A DNA stretch of 64,000 bases, from positions 1 to 64,000 of the forward strand of contig NW_027052995.1 in assembly GCF_011386835.1 (NCBI RefSeq), read 5' to 3'. Shown in pieces: positions 44,160-57,370 of the stretch; position 1 is the stretch's first letter, and the number at the start of each line of letters is the position of its first letter. Position numbers and translations under genes: made by a program. Under the pieces are notes generated by a model that was not told the origin of the DNA, searched no databases, and was given only the letters and a program-made list of their open reading frames with translations. This DNA comes from Chrysemys picta bellii. Its lineage: Eukaryota > Chordata > Testudines > Emydidae.

Positions 44160-46810
44160 TGGTGTCAGGCCCCTGTGGCCCCTTAGAGACTAGCAAACCT
44201 GGTTTGCTAGAGATGCAGTGCCTGGTGTCAGGCCTGTGGCCCCTTAGAGACTAGCAAACCTGGTTTGCTAGAGATGCAGTGCCTGGTGTCAGGCCTGTGG
44301 CCCCTTAGAGACTAGCAAACCTGGTTTGCTAGAGATGCAGTGCCTGGTGTCAGGCCTGTGGCCCCTTAGAGACTAGCAAACCTGGTTTGCTAGAGATGCA
44401 GTGCCTGGTGTCAGGCCTGTGGCCCCTTAGAGACTAGCAAACCTGGTTTGCTAGAGATGCAGTGCCTTGTGTCACAGACCTGTGGCCCCTTAGAGACTAG
44501 CAAACCTGGTTTGCTAGAGATGCAGTGCCTTGTGTCACAGACCTGTGGCCCCTTAGAGACTAGCAAACTTGGTTTGCTAGAGATGCAGTGCCTTGTGTCA
44601 GAGACCTGTGGCCCCTTAGAGACTAGCAAACTTGGTTTGCTAGAGATGCAGTGCCTTGTGTCAGAGACCTGTGGCCCCTTAGAGACTAGCAAACTTGGTT
44701 TGCTAGCGATGCAGTGCCTTGTGTCAGAGACCTGTGGCCCCTTAGAGACTAGCAAACTTGGTTTGCTAGAGATGCAGTGCCTTGTGTCAGAGACCTGTGG
44801 CCCCTTAGAGACTAGCAAACCTGGTTTGCTAGATATGCAGTGCCTGGTGTCAGGCCTGTGGCCCCTTAGAGACTAGCAAACCTGGTTTGCTAGAGATGCA
44901 GTGCCTGGTGTCAGGCCTGTGGCCCCTTAGAGACTAGCAAACTTGGTTTGCTAGCGATGCAGTGCCTTGTGTCAGGCCTGTGGCCCCTTAGAGACTAGCA
45001 AACCTGGTTTGCTAGAGATGCAGTGCCTGGTGTCAGGCCTGTGGCCCCTTAGAGACTAGCAAACCTGGTTTGCTAGAGATGCAGTGCCTGGTGTCAGGCC
45101 TGTGGCCCCTTAGAGACTAGCAAACCTGGTTTGCTAGAGATGCAGTGCCTGGTGTCAGGCCTGTGGCCCCTTAGAGACTAGCAAACCTGGTTTGCTAGAG
45201 ATGCAGTGCCTGGTGTCAGGCCTGTGGCCCCTTAGAGACTAGCAAACTTGGTTTGCTAGAGATGCAGTGCCTTGTGTCAGAGACCTGTGGCCCCTTAGAG
45301 ACTAGCAAACTTGGTTTGCTAGAGATGCAGTGCCTGGTGTCAGGCCCCTGTGGCCCCTTAGAGACTAGCAAACCTGGTTTGCTAGAGATGCAGTGCCTGG
45401 TGTCAGGCCCCTGTGGCCCCTTAGAGACTAGCAAACCTGGTTTGCTAGAGATGCAGTGCCTGGTGTCAGGCCCCTGTGGCCCCTTAGAGACTAGCAAACT
45501 TGGTTTGCTAGAGATGCAGTGCCTGGTGTCACAGACCTGTGGCCCCTTAGAGACTAGCAAACTTGGTTTGCTAGATATGCAGTGCCTGGTGTCACAGACC
45601 TGTGGCCCCTTAGAGACTAGCAAACTTGGTTTGCTAGAGATGCAGTGCCTGGTGTCAGAGGCCTGTGGCCCCTTAGAGACTAGCAAACTTGGTTTGCTAG
45701 AGATGCAGTGCCTGGTGTCAGAGGCCTGTGGCCCCTTAGAGACTAGCAAACTTGGTTTGCTAGAGATGCAGTGCCTGGTGTCACAGACCTGTGGCCCCTT
45801 AGAGACTAGCAAACCTGGTTTGCTAGAGATGCAGTGCCTGGTGTCAGAGGCCTGTGGCCCCTTAGAGACTAGCAAACCTGGTTTGCTAGAGATGCAGTGC
45901 CTGGTGTCAGGCCCCTGTGGCCCCTTAGAGACTAGCAAACCTGGTTTGCTAGAGATGCAGTGCCTGGTTTCAGAGGCCTGTGGCCCCTTAGAGACTAGCA
46001 AACCTGGTTTGCTAGAGATGCAGTGCCTGGTGTCAGGCCCCTGTGGCCCCTTAGAGACTAGCAAACCTGGATTGCTAGAGATGCAGTGCCTGGTGTCAGA
46101 CCTGTGGCCCCTTAGAGACTAGCAAACCTGGTTTGCTAGAGATGCAGTGCCTGGTGTCAGGCCTGTGGCCCCTTAGAGACTAGCAAACCTGGTTTGCTAG
46201 AGATGCAGTGCCTGGTGTCAGGCCTGTGGCCCCTTAGAGACTAGCAAACCTGGTTTGCTAGCGATGCAGTGCCTGGTGTCAGGCCTGTGGCCCCTTAGAG
46301 ACTAGCAAACCTGGTTTGCTAGAGATGCAGTGCCTGGTGTCAGGCCTGTGGCCCCTTAGAGACTAGCAAACCTGGTTTGCTAGAGATGCAGTGCCTGGTG
46401 TCAGGCCTGTGGCCCCTTAGAGACTAGCAAACTTGGTTTGCTAGAGATGCAGTGCCTTGTGTCAGAGACCTGTGGCCCCTTAGAGACTAGCAAACTTGGT
46501 TTGCTAGAGATGCAGTGCCTGGTGTCAGGCCCCTGTGGCCCCTTAGAGACTAGCAAACCTGGTTTGCTAGAGATGCAGTGCCTGGTGTCAGGCCTGTGGC
46601 CCCTTAGAGACTAGCAAACTTGGTTTGCTAGAGATGCAGTGCCTGGTGTCACAGACCTGTGGCCCCTTAGAGACTAGCAAACTTGGTTTGCTAGATATGC
46701 AGTGCCTGGTGTCACAGACCTGTGGCCCCTTAGAGACTAGCAAACTTGGTTTGCTAGAGATGCAGTGCCTGGTGTCAGAGGCCTGTGGCCCCTTAGAGAC
46801 TAGCAAACTT
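44160..46810 (+). repeat. Long-range duplicated block, offset 8,098 bp, copy 1
   Basis: About 2.65 kb with the same order of monomers as 52,260-54,910, including the TAGATATG monomers, GGTTTCAG (near 45,967), the GGATTGC core (near 46,067) and the CAGACCTGTGG 61-bp linker (near 46,096). It ends in a monomer with CTAGAGTTG (near 46,820), not seen in the other copy. Confidence 0.9.
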
Positions 46811-48609
46811 GGTTTGCTAGAGTTGCAGTGCCTGGTGTCAGGCCTGTGGCCCCTTAGAGACTAGCAAACTTGGTTTGCTAGAGATGCAGTGCCTTGTGTC
46901 AGAGACCTGTGGCCCCTTAGAGACTAGCAAACTTGGTTTGCTAGAGATGCAGTGCCTGGTGTCAGGCCCCTGTGGCCCCTTAGAGACTAGCAAACCTGGT
47001 TTGCTAGAGATGCAGTGCCTGGTGTCAGGCCTGTGGCCCCTTAGAGACTAGCAAACTTGGTTTGCTAGAGATGCAGTGCCTGGTGTCACAGACCTGTGGC
47101 CCCTTAGAGACTAGCAAACTTGGTTTGCTAGATATGCAGTGCCTGGTGTCACAGACCTGTGGCCCCTTAGAGACTAGCAAACTTGGTTTGCTAGAGATGC
47201 AGTGCCTGGTGTCAGAGGCCTGTGGCCCCTTAGAGACTAGCAAACCTGGTTTGCTAGAGATGCAGTGCCTGGTGTCAGAGACCTGTGGCCCCTTAGAGAC
47301 TAGCAAACCTGGTTTGCTAGAGATGCAGTGCCTGGTGTCAGAGGCCTGTGGCCCCTTAGAGACTAGCAAACCTGGTTTGCTAGAGATGCAGTGCCTGGTG
47401 TCAGGCCCCTGTGGCCCCTTAGAGACTAGCAAACCTGGTTTGCTAGAGATGCAGTGCCTGGTGTCAGGCCTGTGGCCCCTTAGAGACTAGCAAACCTGGT
47501 TTGCTAGAGATGCAGTGCCTGGTGTCAGGCCTGTGGCCCCTTAGAGACTAGCAAACCTGGTTTGCTAGAGATGCAGTGCCTGGTGTCAGGCCTGTGGCCC
47601 CTTAGAGACTAGCAAACCTGGTTTGCTAGAGATGCAGTGCCTGGTGTCAGGCCTGTGGCCCCTTAGAGACTAGCAAACTTGGTTTGCTAGAGATGCAGTG
47701 CCCGGTGTCACAGACCTGTGGCCGCTTAGAGACTAGCAAACTTGGTTTGCTAGAGATGCAGTGCCTGGTGTCAGAGGCCTGTGGCCCCTTAGAGACTAGC
47801 AAACTTGGTTTGCTAGAGATGCAGTGCCTGGTGTCAGAGGCCTGTGGCCCCTTAGAGACTAGCAAACTTGGTTTGCTAGAGATGCAGTGCCTGGTGTCAG
47901 AGACCTGTGGCCCCTTAGAGACTAGCAAACCTGGTTTGCTAGAGATGCAGTGCCTGGTGTCAGGCCCCTGTGGCCCCTTAGAGACTAGCAAACCTGGTTT
48001 GCTCGAGATGCAGTGCCTGGTGTCAGAGGCCTGTGGCCCCTTAGAGACTAGCAAACCTGGTTTGCTAGAGATGCAGTGCCTGGTGTCAGAGGCCTGTGGC
48101 CCCTTAGAGACTAGCAAACCTGGTTTGCTAGAGATGCAGTGCCTGGTGTCAGGCCTGTGGCCCCTTAGAGACTGGCAGACCTGGTTTGCTAGAGATGCAG
48201 TGCCTTGTGTCAGGCCTGTGGCCCCTTACTGCATCTCTAGCAAACCAGGTTTGCTAGTCTCTAAGGGGCCACAGGCCTGACACAAGGCACTGCATCTCTA
48301 GCAAACCAGGTTTGCTAGAGATGCAGTGCCTGGTGTCAGGCCTGTGGCCCCTTAGAGACTAGCAAACCTGGTTTGCTAGAGATGCAGTGCCTGGTGTCAG
48401 AGACCTGTGGCCCCTTAGAGACTAGCAAACCTGGTTTGCTAGAGATGCAGTGCCTGGTGTCAGAGACCTGTGGCCCCTTAGAGACTAGCAAACCTGGTTT
48501 GCTAGCGATGCAGTGCCTGGTGTCAGAGACCTGTGGCCCCTTAGAGACTAGCAAACTTGGTTTGCTAGCGATGCAGTGCCTTGTGTCAGAGACCTGTGGC
48601 CCCTTAGAG
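46811..48609 (+). repeat. Inversion-bearing block, copy 2, with flanks
   Basis: Matches about 38,700-40,665 at an offset of 8,523 bp. Shared markers are GTGCCCGGTG, CTCGAG (48,002-48,007) and GGC of GACTGGC (near 48,174, here followed by AGACC instead of AAACC). One AGAGGCC monomer present near 38,680 is missing from the corresponding place here. Confidence 0.9.
48229..48307 (-). repeat. Inverted satellite segment, copy 2
   Basis: Same breakpoints and sequence as the copy starting at 39,706. The left arm of the outer palindrome has one mismatch because GCAGACC replaces GCAAACC just upstream. Confidence 0.92.
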
Positions 48610-51040
48610 ACTAGCAAACTTGGTTTGCTAGATATGCAGTGCCTGGTGTCACAGACCTGTGGCCCCTTAGAGACTAGCAAACTTGGTTTGCTAGAGATGC
48701 AGTGCCTGGTGTCAGAGGCCTGTGGCCCCTTAGAGACTAGCAAACTTGGTTTGCTAGAGATGCAGTGCCTGGTGTCAGAGGCCTGTGGCCCCTTAGAGAC
48801 TAGCAAACTTGGTTTGCTAGAGATGCAGTGCCTGGTGTCACAGACCTGTGGCCCCTTAGAGACTAGCAAACCTGGTTTGCTAGAGATGCAGTGCCTGGTG
48901 TCAGAGGCCTGTGGCCCCTTAGAGACTAGCAAACCTGGTTTGCTAGAGATGCAGTGCCTGGTGTCAGGCCCCTGTGGCCCCTTAGAGACTAGCAAACCTG
49001 GTTTGCTAGAGATGCAGTGCCTGGTTTCAGAGGCCTGTGGCCCCTTAGAGACTAGCAAACCTGGTTTGCTAGAGATGCAGTGCCTGGTGTCAGGCCCCTG
49101 TGGCCCCTTAGAGACTAGCAAACCTGGATTGCTAGAGATGCAGTGCCTGGTGTCAGGCCTGTGGCCCCTTAGAGACTAGCAAACCTGGTTTGCTAGAGAT
49201 GCAGTGCCTGGTGTCAGGCCTGTGGCCCCTTAGAGACTAGCAAACCTGGTTTGCTAGAGATGCAGTGCCTGGTGTCAGGCCTGTGGCCCCTTAGAGACTA
49301 GCAAACCTGGTTTGCTAGCGATGCAGTGCCTGGTGTCAGGCCTGTGGCCCCTTAGAGACTAGCAAACCTGGTTTGCTAGAGATGCAGTGCCTGGTGTCAG
49401 GCCTGTGGCCCCTTAGAGACTAGCAAACCTGGTTTGCTAGAGATGCAGTGCCTGGTGTCAGGCCTGTGGCCCCTTAGAGACTAGCAAACTTGGTTTGCTA
49501 GAGATGCAGTGCCTTGTGTCAGAGACCTGTGGCCCCTTAGAGACTAGCAAACTTGGTTTGCTAGAGATGCAGTGCCTGGTGTCAGGCCCCTGTGGCCCCT
49601 TAGAGACTAGCAAACCTGGTTTGCTAGAGATGCAGTGCCTGGTGTCAGGCCTGTGGCCCCTTAGAGACTAGCAAACTTGGTTTGCTAGAGATGCAGTGCC
49701 TGGTGTCACAGACCTGTGGCCCCTTAGAGACTAGCAAACTTGGTTTGCTAGATATGCAGTGCCTTTTGTCACAGACCTGTGGCCCCTTAGAGACTAGCAA
49801 ACTTGGTTTGCTAGAGATGCAGTGCCTGGTGTCAGAGGCCTGTGGCCCCTTAGAGACTAGCAAACTTGGTTTGCTAGAGATGCAGTGCCTGGTGTCAGAG
49901 GCCTGTGGCCCCTTAGAGACTAGCAAACTTGGTTTGCTAGAGATGCAGTGCCTGGTGTCACAGACCTGTGGCCCCTTAGAGACTAGCAAACCTGGTTTGC
50001 TAGAGATGCAGTGCCTGGTGTCAGAGGCCTGTGGCCCCTTAGAGACTAGCAAACCTGGTTTGCTAGAGATGCAGTGCCTGGTGTCAGGCCCCTGTGGCCC
50101 CTTAGAGACTAGCAAACCTGGTTTGCTAGAGATGCAGTGCCTGGTTTCAGAGGCCTGTGGCCCCTTAGAGACTAGCAAACCTGGTTTGCTAGAGATGCAG
50201 TGCCTGGTGTCAGGCCCCTGTGGCCCCTTAGAGACTAGCAAACCTGGATTGCTAGAGATGCAGTGCCTGGTGTCAGGCCTGTGGCCCCTTAGAGACTAGC
50301 AAACCTGGTTTGCTAGAGATGCAGTGCCTGGTGTCAGGCCTGTGGCCCCTTAGAGACTAGCAAACCTGGTTTGCTAGAGATGCAGTGCCTGGTGTCAGGC
50401 CTGTGGCCCCTTAGAGACTAGCAAACCTGGTTTGCTAGCGATGCAGTGCCTGGTGTCAGGCCTGTGGCCCCTTAGAGACTAGCAAACCTGGTTTGCTAGA
50501 GATGCAGTGCCTGGTGTCAGGCCTGTGGCCCCTTAGAGACTAGCAAACCTGGTTTGCTAGAGATGCAGTGCCTGGTGTCAGGCCTGTGGCCCCTTAGAGA
50601 CTAGCAAACTTGGTTTGCTAGAGATGCAGTGCCTTGTGTCAGAGACCTGTGGCCCCTTAGAGACTAGCAAACTTGGTTTGCTAGAGATGCAGTGCCTGGT
50701 GTCAGGCCCCTGTGGCCCCTTAGAGACTAGCAAACCTGGTTTGCTAGAGATGCAGTGCCTGGTGTCAGGCCTGTGGCCCCTTAGAGACTAGCAAACTTGG
50801 TTTGCTAGAGATGCAGTGCCTGGTGTCACAGACCTGTGGCCCCTTAGAGACTAGCAAACTTGGTTTGCTAGATATGCAGTGCCTTTTGTCACAGACCTGT
50901 GGCCCCTTAGAGACTAGCAAACTTGGTTTGCTAGAGATGCAGTGCCTGGTGTCAGAGGCCTGTGGCCCCTTAGAGACTAGCAAACTTGGTTTGCTAGAGA
51001 TGCAGTGCCTGGTGTCAGAGGCCTGTGGCCCCTTAGAGAC
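48610..51040 (+). repeat. Higher-order repeat, 1,120-bp period, about 2.2 copies
   Basis: The sequence matches itself at an offset of 1,120 bp from about 48,610 to 49,920. Markers include the GGATTGC core (block starting 49,121 and 50,241) and GCCTTTTGTC (49,761 and 50,881), the latter absent from the first partial copy. GGTTTCAG occurs near 49,023 and 50,143. The repeat ends near 51,040, where CTTGG/CACAGACC is replaced by CCTGG/AGAGACC. Confidence 0.9.
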
Positions 51041-52259
51041 TAGCAAACCTGGTTTGCTAGAGATGCAGTGCCTGGTGTCAGAGACCTGTGGCCCCTTAGA
51101 GACTAGCAAACCTGGTTTGCTAGAGATGCAGTGCCTGGTGTCAGAGGCCTGTGGCCCCTTAGAGACTAGCAAACCTGGTTTGCTAGAGATGCAGTGCCTG
51201 GTGTCAGGCCCCTGTGGCCCCTTAGAGACTAGCAAACCTGGTTTGCTAGAGATGCAGTGCCTGGTGTCAGGCCTGTGGCCCCTTAGAGACTAGCAAACCT
51301 GGTTTGCTAGAGATGCAGTGCCTGGTGTCAGGCCTGTGGCCCCTTAGAGACTAGCAAACCTGGTTTGCTAGAGATGCAGTGCCTGGTGTCAGGCCTGTGG
51401 CCCCTTAGAGACTAGCAAACCTGGTTTGCTAGAGATGCAGTGCCTGGTGTCAGGCCTGTGGCCCCTTAGAGACTAGCAAACTTGGTTTGCTAGAGATGCA
51501 GTGCCCGGTGTCACAGACCTGTGGCCGCTTAGAGACTAGCAAACTTGGTTTGCTAGAGATGCAGTGCCTGGTGTCAGAGGCCTGTGGCCCCTTAGAGACT
51601 AGCAAACTTGGTTTGCTAGAGATGCAGTGCCTGGTGTCAGAGGCCTGTGGCCCCTTAGAGACTAGCAAACTTGGTTTGCTAGAGATGCAGTGCCTGGTGT
51701 CAGAGGCCTGTGGCCCCTTAGAGACTAGCAAACTTGGTTTGCTAGAGATGCAGTGCCTGGTGTCAGAGACCTGTGGCCCCTTAGAGACTAGCAAACCTGG
51801 TTTGCTAGAGATGCAGTGCCTGGTGTCAGGCCCCTGTGGCCCCTTAGAGACTAGCAAACCTGGTTTGCTCGAGATGCAGTGCCTGGTGTCAGAGGCCTGT
51901 GGCCCCTTAGAGACTAGCAAACCTGGTTTGCTAGAGATGCAGTGCCTGGTGTCAGAGGCCTGTGGCCCCTTAGAGACTAGCAAACCTGGTTTGCTAGAGA
52001 TGCAGTGCCTGGTGTCAGGCCTGTGGCCCCTTAGAGACTGGCAAACCTGGTTTGCTAGAGATGCAGTGCCTTGTGTCAGGCCTGTGGCCCCTTACTGCAT
52101 CTCTAGCAAACCAGGTTTGCTAGTCTCTAAGGGGCCACAGGCCTGACACAAGGCACTGCATCTCTAGCAAACCAGGTTTGCTAGAGATGCAGTGCCTGGT
52201 GTCAGGCCTGTGGCCCCTTAGAGACTAGCAAACCTGGTTTGCTAGAGATGCAGTGCCTG
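51041..52259 (+). repeat. Inversion-bearing block, copy 3
   Basis: Carries GTGCCCGGTG (near 51,501), CTCGAG (51,868-51,873), GACTGGC and the inverted segment. It has one more CTTGG/AGAGGCC monomer (63 bp) than the other four copies. The sequence after the inversion differs: an AGGCCCC monomer and 61-bp monomers follow, instead of the AGAGACC series. Confidence 0.9.
52095..52173 (-). repeat. Inverted satellite segment, copy 3
   Basis: Same breakpoints and sequence as the other inverted segments, with perfect 54-bp outer arms. Confidence 0.92.
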
Positions 52260-54910
52260 GTGTCAGGCCCCTGTGGCCCCTTAGAGACTAGCAAACCTGG
52301 TTTGCTAGAGATGCAGTGCCTGGTGTCAGGCCTGTGGCCCCTTAGAGACTAGCAAACCTGGTTTGCTAGAGATGCAGTGCCTGGTGTCAGGCCTGTGGCC
52401 CCTTAGAGACTAGCAAACCTGGTTTGCTAGAGATGCAGTGCCTGGTGTCAGGCCTGTGGCCCCTTAGAGACTAGCAAACCTGGTTTGCTAGAGATGCAGT
52501 GCCTGGTGTCAGGCCTGTGGCCCCTTAGAGACTAGCAAACCTGGTTTGCTAGAGATGCAGTGCCTTGTGTCACAGACCTGTGGCCCCTTAGAGACTAGCA
52601 AACCTGGTTTGCTAGAGATGCAGTGCCTTGTGTCACAGACCTGTGGCCCCTTAGAGACTAGCAAACTTGGTTTGCTAGAGATGCAGTGCCTTGTGTCAGA
52701 GACCTGTGGCCCCTTAGAGACTAGCAAACTTGGTTTGCTAGAGATGCAGTGCCTTGTGTCAGAGACCTGTGGCCCCTTAGAGACTAGCAAACTTGGTTTG
52801 CTAGCGATGCAGTGCCTTGTGTCAGAGACCTGTGGCCCCTTAGAGACTAGCAAACTTGGTTTGCTAGAGATGCAGTGCCTTGTGTCAGAGACCTGTGGCC
52901 CCTTAGAGACTAGCAAACCTGGTTTGCTAGATATGCAGTGCCTGGTGTCAGGCCTGTGGCCCCTTAGAGACTAGCAAACCTGGTTTGCTAGAGATGCAGT
53001 GCCTGGTGTCAGGCCTGTGGCCCCTTAGAGACTAGCAAACTTGGTTTGCTAGCGATGCAGTGCCTTGTGTCAGGCCTGTGGCCCCTTAGAGACTAGCAAA
53101 CCTGGTTTGCTAGAGATGCAGTGCCTGGTGTCAGGCCTGTGGCCCCTTAGAGACTAGCAAACCTGGTTTGCTAGAGATGCAGTGCCTGGTGTCAGGCCTG
53201 TGGCCCCTTAGAGACTAGCAAACCTGGTTTGCTAGAGATGCAGTGCCTGGTGTCAGGCCTGTGGCCCCTTAGAGACTAGCAAACCTGGTTTGCTAGAGAT
53301 GCAGTGCCTGGTGTCAGGCCTGTGGCCCCTTAGAGACTAGCAAACTTGGTTTGCTAGAGATGCAGTGCCTTGTGTCAGAGACCTGTGGCCCCTTAGAGAC
53401 TAGCAAACTTGGTTTGCTAGAGATGCAGTGCCTGGTGTCAGGCCCCTGTGGCCCCTTAGAGACTAGCAAACCTGGTTTGCTAGAGATGCAGTGCCTGGTG
53501 TCAGGCCCCTGTGGCCCCTTAGAGACTAGCAAACCTGGTTTGCTAGAGATGCAGTGCCTGGTGTCAGGCCCCTGTGGCCCCTTAGAGACTAGCAAACTTG
53601 GTTTGCTAGAGATGCAGTGCCTGGTGTCACAGACCTGTGGCCCCTTAGAGACTAGCAAACTTGGTTTGCTAGATATGCAGTGCCTGGTGTCACAGACCTG
53701 TGGCCCCTTAGAGACTAGCAAACTTGGTTTGCTAGAGATGCAGTGCCTGGTGTCAGAGGCCTGTGGCCCCTTAGAGACTAGCAAACTTGGTTTGCTAGAG
53801 ATGCAGTGCCTGGTGTCAGAGGCCTGTGGCCCCTTAGAGACTAGCAAACTTGGTTTGCTAGAGATGCAGTGCCTGGTGTCACAGACCTGTGGCCCCTTAG
53901 AGACTAGCAAACCTGGTTTGCTAGAGATGCAGTGCCTGGTGTCAGAGGCCTGTGGCCCCTTAGAGACTAGCAAACCTGGTTTGCTAGAGATGCAGTGCCT
54001 GGTGTCAGGCCCCTGTGGCCCCTTAGAGACTAGCAAACCTGGTTTGCTAGAGATGCAGTGCCTGGTTTCAGAGGCCTGTGGCCCCTTAGAGACTAGCAAA
54101 CCTGGTTTGCTAGAGATGCAGTGCCTGGTGTCAGGCCCCTGTGGCCCCTTAGAGACTAGCAAACCTGGATTGCTAGAGATGCAGTGCCTGGTGTCAGACC
54201 TGTGGCCCCTTAGAGACTAGCAAACCTGGTTTGCTAGAGATGCAGAGCCTGGTGTCAGGCCTGTGGCCCCTTAGAGACTAGCAAACCTGGTTTGCTAGAG
54301 ATGCAGTGCCTGGTGTCAGGCCTGTGGCCCCTTAGAGACTAGCAAACCTGGTTTGCTAGCGATGCAGTGCCTGGTGTCAGGCCTGTGGCCCCTTAGAGAC
54401 TAGCAAACCTGGTTTGCTAGAGATGCAGTGCCTGGTGTCAGGCCTGTGGCCCCTTAGAGACTAGCAAACCTGGTTTGCTAGAGATGCAGTGCCTGGTGTC
54501 AGGCCTGTGGCCCCTTAGAGACTAGCAAACTTGGTTTGCTAGAGATGCAGTGCCTTGTGTCAGAGACCTGTGGCCCCTTAGAGACTAGCAAACTTGGTTT
54601 GCTAGAGATGCAGTGCCTGGTGTCAGGCCCCTGTGGCCCCTTAGAGACTAGCAAACCTGGTTTGCTAGAGATGCAGTGCCTGGTGTCAGGCCTGTGGCCC
54701 CTTAGAGACTAGCAAACTTGGTTTGCTAGAGATGCAGTGCCTGGTGTCACAGACCTGTGGCCCCTTAGAGACTAGCAAACTTGGTTTGCTAGATATGCAG
54801 TGCCTGGTGTCACAGACCTGTGGCCCCTTAGAGACTAGCAAACTTGGTTTGCTAGAGATGCAGTGCCTGGTGTCAGAGGCCTGTGGCCCCTTAGAGACTA
54901 GCAAACTTGG
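52260..54910 (+). repeat. Long-range duplicated block, offset 8,098 bp, copy 2
   Basis: Second copy of 44,160-46,810, with the GGATTGC core (near 54,170) and CAGACCTGTGG linker (near 54,194) at the expected positions. A copy-specific change is GCAGAGCCTGG near 54,243. Confidence 0.9.
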
Positions 54911-57370
54911 TTTGCTAGCGATGCAGTGCCTGGTGTCAGAGACCTGTGGCCCCTTAGAGACTAGCAAACTTGGTTTGCTAGATATGCAGTGCCTGGTGTC
55001 ACAGACCTGTGGCCCCTTAGAGACTAGCAAACTTGGTTTGCTAGAGATGCAGTGCCTGGTGTCAGAGGCCTGTGGCCCCTTAGAGACTAGCAAACTTGGT
55101 TTGCTAGAGATGCAGTGCCTGGTGTCAGAGGCCTGTGGCCCCTTAGAGACTAGCAAACTTGGTTTGCTAGAGATGCAGTGCCTGGTGTCACAGACCTGTG
55201 GCCCCTTAGAGACTAGCAAACCTGGTTTGCTAGAGATGCAGTGCCTGGTGTCAGAGGCCTGTGGCCCCTTAGAGACTAGCAAACCTGGTTTGCTAGAGAT
55301 GCAGTGCCTGGTGTCAGGCCCCTGTGGCCCCTTAGAGACTAGCAAACCTGGTTTGCTAGAGATGCAGTGCCTGGTTTCAGAGGCCTGTGGCCCCTTAGAG
55401 ACTAGCAAACCTGGTTTGCTAGAGATGCAGTGCCTGGTGTCAGGCCCCTGTGGCCCCTTAGAGACTAGCAAACCTGGATTGCTAGAGATGCAGTGCCTGG
55501 TGTCAGGCCTGTGGCCCCTTAGAGACTAGCAAACCTGGTTTGCTAGAGATGCAGTGCCTGGTGTCAGGCCTGTGGCCCCTTAGAGACTAGCAAACCTGGT
55601 TTGCTAGAGATGCAGTGCCTGGTGTCAGGCCTGTGGCCCCTTAGAGACTAGCAAACCTGGTTTGCTAGCGATGCAGTGCCTGGTGTCAGGCCTGTGGCCC
55701 CTTAGAGACTAGCAAACCTGGTTTGCTAGAGATGCAGTGCCTGGTGTCAGGCCTGTGGCCCCTTAGAGACTAGCAAACCTGGTTTGCTAGAGATGCAGTG
55801 CCTGGTGTCAGGCCTGTGGCCCCTTAGAGACTAGCAAACTTGGTTTGCTAGAGATGCAGTGCCTTGTGTCAGAGACCTGTGGCCCCTTAGAGACTAGCAA
55901 ACTTGGTTTGCTAGAGATGCAGTGCCTGGTGTCAGGCCCCTGTGGCCCCTTAGAGACTAGCAAACCTGGTTTGCTAGAGATGCAGTGCCTGGTGTCAGGC
56001 CTGTGGCCCCTTAGAGACTAGCAAACTTGGTTTGCTAGAGATGCAGTGCCTGGTGTCACAGACCTGTGGCCCCTTAGAGACTAGCAAACTTGGTTTGCTA
56101 GATATGCAGTGCCTGGTGTCACAGACCTGTGGCCCCTTAGAGACTAGCAAACTTGGTTTGCTAGAGATGCAGTGCCTGGTGTCAGAGGCCTGTGGCCCCT
56201 TAGAGACTAGCAAACTTGGTTTGCTAGAGATGCAGTGCCTGGTGTCAGAGGCCTGTGGCCCCTTAGAGACTAGCAAACCTGGTTTGCTAGAGATGCAGTG
56301 CCTGGTGTCAGAGACCTGTGGCCCCTTAGAGACTAGCAAACCTGGTTTGCTAGAGATGCAGTGCCTGGTGTCAGAGGCCTGTGGCCCCTTAGAGACTAGC
56401 AAACCTGGTTTGCTAGAGATGCAGTGCCTGGTGTCAGGCCCCTGTGGCCCCTTAGAGACTAGCAAACCTGGTTTGCTAGAGATGCAGTGCCTGGTGTCAG
56501 GCCTGTGGCCCCTTAGAGACTAGCAAACCTGGTTTGCTAGAGATGCAGTGCCTGGTGTCAGGCCTGTGGCCCCTTAGAGACTAGCAAACCTGGTTTGCTA
56601 GAGATGCAGTGCCTGGTGTCAGGCCTGTGGCCCCTTAGAGACTAGCAAACCTGGTTTGCTAGAGATGCAGTGCCTGGTGTCAGGCCTGTGGCCCCTTAGA
56701 GACTAGCAAACTTGGTTTGCTAGAGATGCAGTGCCCGGTGTCACAGACCTGTGGCCGCTTAGAGACTAGCAAACTTGGTTTGCTAGAGATGCAGTGCCTG
56801 GTGTCAGAGGCCTGTGGCCCCTTAGAGACTAGCAAACTTGGTTTGCTAGAGATGCAGTGCCTGGTGTCAGAGGCCTGTGGCCCCTTAGAGACTAGCAAAC
56901 TTGGTTTGCTAGAGATGCAGTGCCTGGTGTCAGAGACCTGTGGCCCCTTAGAGACTAGCAAACCTGGTTTGCTAGAGATGCAGTGCCTGGTGTCAGGCCC
57001 CTGTGGCCCCTTAGAGACTAGCAAACCTGGTTTGCTCGAGATGCAGTGCCTGGTGTCAGAGGCCTGTGGCCCCTTAGAGACTAGCAAACCTGGTTTGCTA
57101 GAGATGCAGTGCCTGGTGTCAGAGGCCTGTGGCCCCTTAGAGACTAGCAAACCTGGTTTGCTAGAGATGCAGTGCCTGGTGTCAGGCCTGTGGCCCCTTA
57201 GAGACTGGCAAACCTGGTTTGCTAGAGATGCAGTGCCTTGTGTCAGGCCTGTGGCCCCTTACTGCATCTCTAGCAAACCAGGTTTGCTAGTCTCTAAGGG
57301 GCCACAGGCCTGACACAAGGCACTGCATCTCTAGCAAACCAGGTTTGCTAGAGATGCAGTGCCTGGTGTC
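54911..57370 (+). repeat. Mosaic block ending in inversion-bearing block, copy 4
   Basis: From about 55,530 the order follows 50,300-52,200 at offsets of 5,230 bp and then 5,167 bp, the change being the 63-bp monomer gained in copy 3. Parts of 54,190-54,900 also recur 1,309 bp later. Markers are GTGCCCGGTG (near 56,731), CTCGAG (57,035-57,040) and GACTGGC (near 57,204). Confidence 0.9.
57262..57340 (-). repeat. Inverted satellite segment, copy 4
   Basis: Same breakpoints and sequence as the other inverted segments. Confidence 0.92.
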
